64,000 bases of DNA, from NCBI GenBank assembly GCA_025927575.1, contig JAICLJ010000002.1:1-64000 (forward strand). Reading direction: 5' to 3'. A program made the position numbers and the translations under genes. Positions within the stretch are counted from its first letter, which is position 1. The number at the start of each line of letters is the position of its first letter. The DNA comes from Bryobacteraceae bacterium. Its GTDB lineage: Bacteria; Acidobacteriota; Terriglobia; Bryobacterales; Bryobacteraceae. This document shows positions 56,359-64,000 of the stretch, piece by piece. The notes beneath the pieces were generated by a model that had not been told where the DNA came from, did no database searches, and saw only the letters and a list, made by a program, of their open reading frames with translations.

Positions 56359-57267
56359 ATGGATGCGCCGGCGCTCAGTCTCTCTCTGTTTCCTTACAGG
56401 CTGCGCTTTCGGGCCTCTGAAACCATAGATTTCCCAGCTGTCGGCGCGAGCAATATTGTTCGCGGCGCTTTGGGAATCGTCCTGCGAAAAGCGTGCGGCG
56501 AGGAGCCGGCTTATTCCCGGCTTTTTGCCCCGGTAAAGATCGGCGGAGCTAGTGGCTTCGCAGATCCGCCACGCCCGTTCGTGTTACGGGCGGCGGCGCT
56601 TAACGGGCGGCGCATCGAGCGGGGCGAATATTTCCATTTCGATCTACATTTATTCGAGCACAACGAGCAGGCGCTGCCCCAACTCGCGCTGGCTTTCAGC
56701 GGGCTCGCGCAGGAGGGTCTTGGTCCCCATCGCGCCCGCGTTGCGCTGCAATCCATCGAATTGCTCGATGAGACTGGCCGGCCGTCACAGACGGTTTTTG
56801 CGAACAATCGAATCGAGGCCCGTCGTTCAGGCCCCCTCGTGCTGCCGCTCTCGGGCGAGAGCGCGCCAGTTTCGCGAATACAAGTCACGTTTGCCACGCC
56901 GACGGAACTGAAGAGCGAAGGACTTCTGGTGAGTACTCCCGAATTTGGCGTTCTGTTCGCGCGATTGCGCGATCGCATTGCCGCGTTGTGCGATCTGTAC
57001 GGTAGTGGAACGCTTCCCGTCGATTTCCGCGGCATGGGCGAGCGAGCTGCCTTGGTGCGTTTAATCGATTCTGACCTCGAATGGCATGCTCAGGAACGGC
57101 GTAGCTCGCGAACCGGTCAGACGCACCCGCTGGGAGGATTCACCGGGACCGCGACGTACCAGGGCAGCCTTGCGGAGTTTTTGCCTTGGCTCAGGGCCGG
57201 GTATTGGACCGGCGTGGGACGGCAAACAGTCTGGGGAAAGGGCGTGATTACCTTGCCGTCGCGGTGA
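56359..57267 (+). CDS. Cas6-like RAMP protein (putative CRISPR pre-crRNA endoribonuclease), orphan
   Basis: N-term YRLRFRASETIDFPAVGASNIVRGALGIVLRK; C-term GGFTGTATYQGSLAEFLPWLRAGYWTGVGRQTVWGKGVI. Confidence 0.75.
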   Translation: MDAPALSLSLFPYRLRFRASETIDFPAVGASNIVRGALGIVLRKACGEEPAYSRLFAPVKIGGASGFADPPRPFVLRAAALNGRRIERGEYFHFDLHLFEHNEQALPQLALAFSGLAQEGLGPHRARVALQSIELLDETGRPSQTVFANNRIEARRSGPLVLPLSGESAPVSRIQVTFATPTELKSEGLLVSTPEFGVLFARLRDRIAALCDLYGSGTLPVDFRGMGERAALVRLIDSDLEWHAQERRSSRTGQTHPLGGFTGTATYQGSLAEFLPWLRAGYWTGVGRQTVWGKGVITLPSR

Positions 57268-57306
57268 TTGCAATTTGCGATACAATCGAGCGGGAGATTG
57301 CACTAA

Positions 57307-57690
57307 ATGCCGCTGGCAAAACTGCTTTTTCTGCCGGTTGTGGCGCTCCTCGCCCTACAGATTCAGGTTGTAGCCGCGGAGCTTCCTCTCAGTATGAAGA
57401 CCGGCATTGAACGGTTTGCGCAGACGCACAGTGGAATCTCCGCAGGGCCGGCAAAGGCCCCTATCGCAAACCTGCCTCTGTCGATGTTGTCAGCGCGCAA
57501 CTGGTGGGTGCGCCCAGGGCCGGCGGACTCAACGGCCGTATGCTCCATTCCATTGCGCGAGATGCCGATCGACCACCCGGAGCGGTTCGCTAGCCGAGAG
57601 GCGGAGCTTCCCGGAACCCTCGATGAAATGCCGCGAACCGCAGGGCCGGCGCCGGTTTGTGGGGCGAAATTTACCGCCGGCCTGCGGTAG
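57307..57690 (+). CDS. Secreted hypothetical protein
   Basis: Signal peptide MPLAKLLFLPVVALLALQIQVVAA. Confidence 0.5.
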   Translation: MPLAKLLFLPVVALLALQIQVVAAELPLSMKTGIERFAQTHSGISAGPAKAPIANLPLSMLSARNWWVRPGPADSTAVCSIPLREMPIDHPERFASREAELPGTLDEMPRTAGPAPVCGAKFTAGLR

Positions 57691-57725
57691 CTGGAACTAC
57701 AGAATCGTCCGACAGAGGAGCAAGC

Positions 57726-58658
57726 ATGACGAGTAATCCAACTGAACTCGATTTTTGGCCGCCATTGCCCTGGGATGAATGGAAAGACACTGCATCCACG
57801 CTTCACATGTGGACTCAGATCGTCGGAAAAACGCGTCTGGCGCTCACGCCGATGGTAAACCACTGGTGGAATGTGCCCCTCTATGTCAGCGCATATGGTC
57901 TGTCCACTTCGGCAATGCCTTACGAAGGCGACCAGTTCGAAGTCGAATTCGATTTCGTCCACCATCAATTGCATGTTCGCGTGAGCTCGGGAGCGGCCCG
58001 GTCCGTCGCGCTCCGCCCTCAGTCGGTCGCGTCATTTTATGACGAATACATGTCGGTGCTTCAATCGCTCGGCATCGAAGTGACGATCCACGCGATTCCC
58101 GATGAAGTCAGCGACCCGATTCCTTTTCGCCAGGACGACAAGCACGCTTCTTACGACAGCGAGTATGCTCATCGCTTCTGGCTCATCCTTTCCAGGGCCG
58201 ATGTCTTGCTCAAGCGCTTTCGAGCGCACTTCATCGGCAAATCCAGTCCGGTGCATTTCTTTTGGGGCAGTTTCGATTTGGCGGTGACTCGATTTTCCGG
58301 CCGCCCCGCGCCTCCACGACCCAATGCGGACGCCATCACGCGGGAGGCTTACTCGCACGAGGTGATCAGCGCCGGGTTTTGGCCTGGCAACGGTGGATTT
58401 GGCACGCCGGCGTTTTACTGCTATGCCGCGCCGGAACCTCCCGGCCTCGATCACCAGTCAATCCGGCCCGAACAGGCGTTTTATAGCAGGGATTTGAAGC
58501 AGTTCATTCTCAAATACGACGATGTACGCGCGGCAAACTCTCCGGAACACGCCGTAATGGAATTTCTGCAGAGCTCCTATGAGGCCGCGGCGATACTAGC
58601 CGGTTGGGATCGCCGGTCGCTTGAGCGTTCGGTTCTTCCGGAAAGTACGACGGCCTGA
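57726..58658 (+). CDS. DUF5996-like protein
   Basis: LDFWPPLPWDEWKDTASTLHMWTQIVGKTRLALTPMVNHWWNVPLYVSAYGLSTSAMPY. Confidence 0.8.
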   Translation: MTSNPTELDFWPPLPWDEWKDTASTLHMWTQIVGKTRLALTPMVNHWWNVPLYVSAYGLSTSAMPYEGDQFEVEFDFVHHQLHVRVSSGAARSVALRPQSVASFYDEYMSVLQSLGIEVTIHAIPDEVSDPIPFRQDDKHASYDSEYAHRFWLILSRADVLLKRFRAHFIGKSSPVHFFWGSFDLAVTRFSGRPAPPRPNADAITREAYSHEVISAGFWPGNGGFGTPAFYCYAAPEPPGLDHQSIRPEQAFYSRDLKQFILKYDDVRAANSPEHAVMEFLQSSYEAAAILAGWDRRSLERSVLPESTTA

Positions 58659-58660
58659 GA

Positions 58661-58981
58661 GTGAGCCGCGAACTAGGGTTTTTTACTGCCGACATTGCCG
58701 GCGGACTGCTCATTATCCACGGGTTGCCGGCGACGCTTAGCTTTGTGCCTCGCGATACCCAGAATAATGCCTATAACGTTGGCGGCACGGTGACCGTTGG
58801 GGTTTTTGATGATGTGGATCAGGCGATTCAGGCTGCTGCCCAGCAATATCCAGTCTCGCCCGAACAATGGGGCTGGAGCGCTGCTCTGCCGTTCGAGTTT
58901 GAAAGCGGAATGCGAACCGAGGTGCACGTGCCGGAGGTCGACGGCCATAAGATACTGCGGCATGGCCATCCGTGGAAGTAG
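58661..58981 (+). CDS. Hypothetical protein
   Basis: 106 aa ORF directly following DUF5996-like gene on the same strand. Confidence 0.4.
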   Translation: MSRELGFFTADIAGGLLIIHGLPATLSFVPRDTQNNAYNVGGTVTVGVFDDVDQAIQAAAQQYPVSPEQWGWSAALPFEFESGMRTEVHVPEVDGHKILRHGHPWK

Positions 58982-59001
58982 CATCTTACCAAGTGGCGCG
59001 C

Positions 59002-59500
59002 TTATCCCATCAACTTCGAAATACGCGTATACCCGCTTTGGCTCACCGGCAGCTTCGTGCCGTTTTGCAGAATCAAAACCCGGCTATCCTTCGTATACGG
59101 CTCGATCCGAGTGACGCGTTCGACGTTCACAATGTAAGAACGATGAATGCGAATGAACTGGCCCGGATCCAAAGCTTCTTCCAGGCTCGAGAGCGTCTGC
59201 TGCTTTAGATGCTGTTTCCCGGCGGCATGGACCGCCACGTAATCGTCCTGGGCTTCGAGGTAATCGATCTGGGCCGCGGGGATGACATGCACACGTGCGC
59301 CATCTTTAATGACGAGCCGCTCTAAATGTTGGGAAGGAGTTCGCGCGGCTGCCGCGAGTTCCGTCGCGGAAGGCGTCCTTTGATGTAATCTCTCTTTCGC
59401 GCGCGTTAGGGCTGCATCGAAGCGCTCCGCGCTGAACGGCTTTAAGAGGTAATCGACCGCGTGAACTTCGAACGCTTTCATTGCGTACACGCCACCGGTG
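59002..59500 (-). pseudogene. LytTR response regulator, receiver domain truncated
   Basis: YAMKAFEVHAVDYLLKPFSAERFDAALTRAKERL then LytTR DNA-binding domain (VIPAAQIDYLEAQDDYVAVHAAGKQHL...FIRIHRSYIVNVERVTRIEP); phospho-Asp part absent. Confidence 0.75.
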
Positions 59501-59652
59501 AGTAGAGAACATCCGTGCGCAACGGGCACTAAGTCATTTCGCAGGCCTTCGCGGCAGTCGCGGTCATTAAAGAAGGTAAATGATAAAGGCGTATCTAAAT
59601 CTGTATAATATGATCCAGTTTCCGTGAGTTTATACGGGATTGAGGGGGAATA

Positions 59653-62600
59653 TTGCAGGGAAAATCGGTTCGTATCGGACTCGTGTGCGTCCTTCTCGCG
59701 CTTGCCGCGAGCTTGGCCAGGGCGCAGGCGTCGGCATCGGTCCGGGGTCACGTGACCGACCCGTCGGGAGCGGCCGTGCCGCAGGCGAACGTAAAGCTGA
59801 CGCGATTGGACACAAATACTTCGCGTGACGCGACGACGGATGACTCGGGCTTTTATGAAATATTGCAGGCCGCTCCAGGGAATTACTCGATCGTGGTTAC
59901 GGCCAACGGCTTTGCGCCGGTGAACCGCGCGAATATCGCGCTTCTGGTGAACTTGCCCGTGACCGCGGATTTTCATTTAGAAATCTCCGGATCCAGCCAG
60001 AAGGTGGACGTAAACGAGGCGGGCGCGCCGATGGTAAATACGACTGATGCTTCGCTTGGCAACGTCTTCGATACGAAACAGGTGGAACAGCTGCCGATTG
60101 AAGCGCGCAATGTAGTCGAACTCCTTAGCCTGCAACCAGGCGTGGTTTTTCTGGGAAACCGCCTCGATCAAGATAGCGATACGCGCTCCGGCGCTGTTAA
60201 TGGAACGCGGAGCGATCAGTCGAACGTCACGCTGGATGGCGTGGACGTCAACGACCAAAATAATGGATATGCGTTCACCAGCGTGCTGCGGAATACCCAG
60301 GATTCGGTGGAAGAATTCCGCGTAACTACGTCGAACGCGAATGCGGACGCAGGCCGCTCCTCCGGCGCGCAGGTCGCTCTGGTGACCAAGAGCGGAACGA
60401 ACTCGTTTCACGGGTCTGTCTACGAATACAACCGGAACACCATATTCGCGGCCAACGAGTACTTCCTGAAAGCTTCTGAACTGGACGCCGGACAGCCGAA
60501 TGAGCGTTCGAAGTTGATCCGCAATGTGTATGGCGCCTCGCTCGGTGGCCCCTTTGTGAAGAACCGGCTGTTCTTTTTTCTCAACTATGAGGGACGGCGA
60601 GACCGCGAGGCGGCGAGCGAAGTGCGCACGGTGCCGACCGCCGCCTACCGTCAGGGTTTCCTCACCTATCAAAACGCGGAAGGCGGCACGACGACTCTGA
60701 ACCCCGCGCAGATCAGACAAATGGATCCGCTAGGAATCGGAGAGAATGGAGCGATCGGCTCCATTCTGCAAAGTTATCCGCTGCCGAACGATCCCAGTAC
60801 GGGCGATGGCTTTAATACCTCCGGCTACCGATTCGCCGCTAACGAAAAGCGCAAATTCGACACTTATATCGGACGCATCGACTATAACCTTACGGCCGAT
60901 GGGCGGCACACGATCTTCTGGCGCGGCAATTTGCAGAACGATAACTCCGGTGGAGCGCCCCAATTTCCGGGGCAACCTCCCGCTTCTACGCTGCTCGACA
61001 ACAGCAAGGGTTTCGCGCTGGGCTATACGGCGGTTCTAGCGTCGAACAAAGTCAACACCTTTCATTGGGGCTTTACGCGGCAGGGAGGCGAAAACGCCGG
61101 CGTTTCAGTTGACCCGGAAGTGACGCTCGCGGGGCTCGATTCTTCCGTATCGTTCTCGCGCTCCGGCAAGTATCTGACGCCCGTACATAATCTGCTGGAC
61201 GACTTCTCCTGGGTCAAAGGGTCGCACACACTCCAATTCGGAGCGAATATCCGCATCATCGACAGCGAGCGCTCGAATGATTACAACTCCTTCCCGACAG
61301 CCCACGTTAATCTGGGTTGGCTAGTAAACTCCGGAATCGCCAACCGTAATGTTCCCTTCGATCCGGCGCTATCGGGGTATGCGCCGGTGTCCGACGGCTT
61401 CTCGCGCCAATACGACAACACGCTGATGACGCTGGTGGGCATGGTGACGGAAGGAGATGCGGTTTACAATTACGACAAAACCGGACAAGCGCTTGCGTTG
61501 GGCGATCCGCTGGTGCGGAAATTTCGCTGGAATGAATACGAATGGTATGGGCAGGATTCCTGGAAGATATCGAAGAATCTCACCCTGACCTATGGCTTGC
61601 GCTGGACGCTGCTGCAACCCCCCGCTGAAACCAATGGCACGCAAGTGGGCGCCTGTGTGTTGAACGGGAATACGTGCTCGCCTCTCAGCTTGACGGATTG
61701 GCTGAATGAGAGCGCCGCGCAGGGAGCGACCGGCGGCGCGGCGATCAACGCGCCGCACATCTCGTTTGCACCGAACGGCCGAGTAAACGGCAAGTCGGAT
61801 TTTTGGAATTGGGAAAAGAACGACTTTGCGCCCCGCATATCGATCGCGTGGGCGCCCGATTTCGGTGGCGGCTGGCTTGCGCATATCTTTGGGCAGAAGG
61901 GCCAAACCTCGATCCGAGGCGGCTACTCACTGGTGTACGATCACTTTGGCGCGGCAACCGTCAACTCGTACGATTCGGCCGGTTCTTACGGCCTATCGAG
62001 CCAGGTGACCAACATACCCGGTTCCGTAAGTGTTTCCTCCGCCCCACGGTTCACCGGATTAACGGAAATTCCGCCAGACTTGCTGCCGCCCGCGCCCCCC
62101 GGCGGCTTTCCGGCAACGCCGCCTGACGACGCGTTCGCGATTAGCTGGGGACTCGACCGGAGCATGCAAACGCCATACTCACACGCGATTGATTTTTCTA
62201 TCTCGCGTGAGCTGACGCACGATATGTCGCTCGATGTGGCTTACGTCGGGCGTTTCTCGCGGCGTTTGCCGGAACAGGAAGACGTTGCCATGCCGCTGAA
62301 TTTGAAAGATCCAAAGAGCGGAATGGATTATTTTACAGCCGCCACAATGCTTTCGAAGCTGGGCTATGCGGGAACGCCTGTGCAGAACGTGAAACCGATT
62401 CCCTATTTCGAAAACGTGTTTGGGCCGTTGACAGGGACGGATCTCGGCAACGGTCCGCTATCTGCTACACAAACCGTTTACAGCCAGATCCTGAATAACC
62501 TCGGCAACGAAACATATGCCTTGTCCCTGCTGGACTTGCCCGACAGCCAATCGGGCGCCGGCCTGAATGTTCCCGGGCACAGCTATCAGCCGTACCGCTT

Positions 62601-63411
62601 TTATCACGATCAATATTCCGCGCTGTACACGTGGCGCACAATCGGCAAAGCAGACTACAACGCTCTGCAAGTGACACTGCATAAACGTTTCAGCCGTGGC
62701 CTGCAGGGCGATTTCAATTACACGTGGTCGAAATCGATCGACTGGACGTCGCAGGCTGAGCGTATTCCGACTTCGGGCGGCAATAACGGCGCGCAGATTA
62801 TCAACACATGGTCGCCGGAACAGCTTCGCGGTTTGTCAGACTTCGATGCCACTCATCAGATCAATGCGAACTGGATCTTCGATCTCCCGGTGGGACGGGG
62901 CCGCGCCTTCGCGCCGCACGCGAATCGGTGGCTTGACGCGCTGATCGGCGGATGGCAGTTGAATGGATTGTTCCGCTGGACAAGCGGATTCCCATTTACG
63001 ATCGGCGAAGGATCCACTTGGCCGACTAATTGGGATATTGAGGGCTTTGCCATGTTTCAGACGGCGCTAACCGGCAGTGATTTGAAGCGCGGCTCTGGAC
63101 CGATGGCCTTTGCCAATCAACAGACCGTTTACGACGCATTCCGCGTCGACTACCCTGGGGAATCGGGCTCCAGAAATCCATTGCGCGGTGATGGATATTT
63201 CGGGCTCGATGCCGGATTGTCTAAGGTGTTTCAACCGATCGAACGGATGAGAGTGCGACTGCGCTGGGACGTATTCAACGTTACGAACAGCGTACGGTTT
63301 GATGTCGGATCGATCGGCCGCCGCTTGGATCAACCGACGACATTCGGGTATTACACGCAGACGCTGACGAATCCGCGTGTGATGCAGGTAGCGCTTCGAG
63401 TGGAATTCTAA
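59653..63411 (+). CDS. TonB-dependent receptor, Oar-like, full length
   Basis: Signal peptide, carboxypeptidase-regulatory domain (VRGHVTDPSGAAVPQANVKLTRLDTN), plug, barrel end RVMQVALRVEF. Confidence 0.92.
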   Translation: MQGKSVRIGLVCVLLALAASLARAQASASVRGHVTDPSGAAVPQANVKLTRLDTNTSRDATTDDSGFYEILQAAPGNYSIVVTANGFAPVNRANIALLVNLPVTADFHLEISGSSQKVDVNEAGAPMVNTTDASLGNVFDTKQVEQLPIEARNVVELLSLQPGVVFLGNRLDQDSDTRSGAVNGTRSDQSNVTLDGVDVNDQNNGYAFTSVLRNTQDSVEEFRVTTSNANADAGRSSGAQVALVTKSGTNSFHGSVYEYNRNTIFAANEYFLKASELDAGQPNERSKLIRNVYGASLGGPFVKNRLFFFLNYEGRRDREAASEVRTVPTAAYRQGFLTYQNAEGGTTTLNPAQIRQMDPLGIGENGAIGSILQSYPLPNDPSTGDGFNTSGYRFAANEKRKFDTYIGRIDYNLTADGRHTIFWRGNLQNDNSGGAPQFPGQPPASTLLDNSKGFALGYTAVLASNKVNTFHWGFTRQGGENAGVSVDPEVTLAGLDSSVSFSRSGKYLTPVHNLLDDFSWVKGSHTLQFGANIRIIDSERSNDYNSFPTAHVNLGWLVNSGIANRNVPFDPALSGYAPVSDGFSRQYDNTLMTLVGMVTEGDAVYNYDKTGQALALGDPLVRKFRWNEYEWYGQDSWKISKNLTLTYGLRWTLLQPPAETNGTQVGACVLNGNTCSPLSLTDWLNESAAQGATGGAAINAPHISFAPNGRVNGKSDFWNWEKNDFAPRISIAWAPDFGGGWLAHIFGQKGQTSIRGGYSLVYDHFGAATVNSYDSAGSYGLSSQVTNIPGSVSVSSAPRFTGLTEIPPDLLPPAPPGGFPATPPDDAFAISWGLDRSMQTPYSHAIDFSISRELTHDMSLDVAYVGRFSRRLPEQEDVAMPLNLKDPKSGMDYFTAATMLSKLGYAGTPVQNVKPIPYFENVFGPLTGTDLGNGPLSATQTVYSQILNNLGNETYALSLLDLPDSQSGAGLNVPGHSYQPYRFYHDQYSALYTWRTIGKADYNALQVTLHKRFSRGLQGDFNYTWSKSIDWTSQAERIPTSGGNNGAQIINTWSPEQLRGLSDFDATHQINANWIFDLPVGRGRAFAPHANRWLDALIGGWQLNGLFRWTSGFPFTIGEGSTWPTNWDIEGFAMFQTALTGSDLKRGSGPMAFANQQTVYDAFRVDYPGESGSRNPLRGDGYFGLDAGLSKVFQPIERMRVRLRWDVFNVTNSVRFDVGSIGRRLDQPTTFGYYTQTLTNPRVMQVALRVEF

Positions 63412-63449
63412 CCCGCCCCGGGTTTTTCCCGTTGGCTACAATTGAGCCT

Positions 63450-63926
63450 ATGCAAGGTAAGCCGAATGTAGTCGCACTCTTGAATGAGGCTTTAAAGGAA
63501 GAGCTAACCGCGATAAGTCAATATTTTCTCCATGCCGAGATGTGTGAGAACTGGCACTACAGCCGGCTTGGGGACTACATCAAAAAACAATCTATCGATG
63601 AGATGAAGCATGCGGAGGCGTTGATCGAGAGAATCCTTTTTCTCGACGCAACTCCCAATATGACCGAGCTTCTTCATCTCACCGTTGGACAAAACGTAAA
63701 GGCTCAGCTTGAAAGCGATCTTAAGCTGGAAATAGCGGCGGTCGACATGTATAACCGCGCCGTTCAAGTTTGCCGGGAAGAGGGCGATAACGCTTCGCGC
63801 GAGTTATTCGAGCGCCTACTCAAGGATGAGGAGGAGCACGTCGACTGGCTGGAAGCGCAGATGCACCAGATTCACGAGATCAGCTACGAACGTTATCTGG
63901 CCCAACAAATCAAAGACGCTTCCTAA
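63450..63926 (+). CDS. bfr: Bacterioferritin
   Basis: MQGKPNVVALLNEALKEELTAISQYFLHAEMCENWHYSRLGDYIKKQSIDEMKHAEALIERILFLD. Confidence 0.94.
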   Translation: MQGKPNVVALLNEALKEELTAISQYFLHAEMCENWHYSRLGDYIKKQSIDEMKHAEALIERILFLDATPNMTELLHLTVGQNVKAQLESDLKLEIAAVDMYNRAVQVCREEGDNASRELFERLLKDEEEHVDWLEAQMHQIHEISYERYLAQQIKDAS

Positions 63927-64000
63927 AAACTGTTGCCGGCGCAGCGAACCAGGGCTAGCGCCGATTCCGGTAAACGGCGCCGATGGTCCTTTGCGCCCGC

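Noticed and set aside
59977-60720. 247-aa minus-strand ORF, and the 59500-59976 part of the 59002-59976 ORF
   Set aside because: Antisense to the TonB receptor; only the segment below about 59500 shows LytTR/receiver sequence.
2-63411. Two TonB/Oar receptors as terminal repeats of a mobile element
   Set aside because: They are divergent members of a family common in Acidobacteria; no transposase or inverted termini seen.
1-64000. CRISPR array to accompany the Cas6-like protein
   Set aside because: No regularly spaced direct repeats recognised anywhere in the window.

Overview
This is a high-GC bacterial chromosomal window, probably acidobacterial. That assignment is inferred from Oar-like TonB-dependent receptors with carboxypeptidase-regulatory-type N-termini and an ADOP-type MacB permease next to a PadR regulator. 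No taxonomy search was possible. The main accessory feature is a compact, apparently intact head-and-tail gene cluster at about 5.3-22.5 kb on the + strand. Its order is a small ORF, TerL, portal, scaffold, structured leader, P22-type coat, connectors, tail tube, a tail chaperone pair with a -1 frameshift site, a very short tape measure, two paralogous distal-tail-like proteins, a Cys-motif hub/tip fusion, and a large tail protein ending on a strong terminator. I see no integrase, repressor, replication, holin or att-like tRNA, and host genes lie on both sides. The cluster therefore looks like a domesticated phage or gene-transfer-agent-like element. Its coat-gene leader carries at least five stacked hairpins, including a UUCG terminator-like hairpin next to the Shine-Dalgarno. 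Other notable items are: a cysM / JAMM-peptidase / (CysO-MoeZ-rhodanese fusion) operon; a stand-alone A-T-TE NRPS; an orphan Cas6-like RAMP protein; a cluster of toxin-antitoxin loci in which two toxins look broken; a truncated LytTR regulator; and a homopolymer frameshift in a sugar isomerase-like gene. The remainder is mostly housekeeping (feoAB, trxB, ssb, rpoD, nrdR, purB, an ECF sigma/anti-sigma operon, bacterioferritin). All family assignments come from reading the translated sequence, not from database searches.
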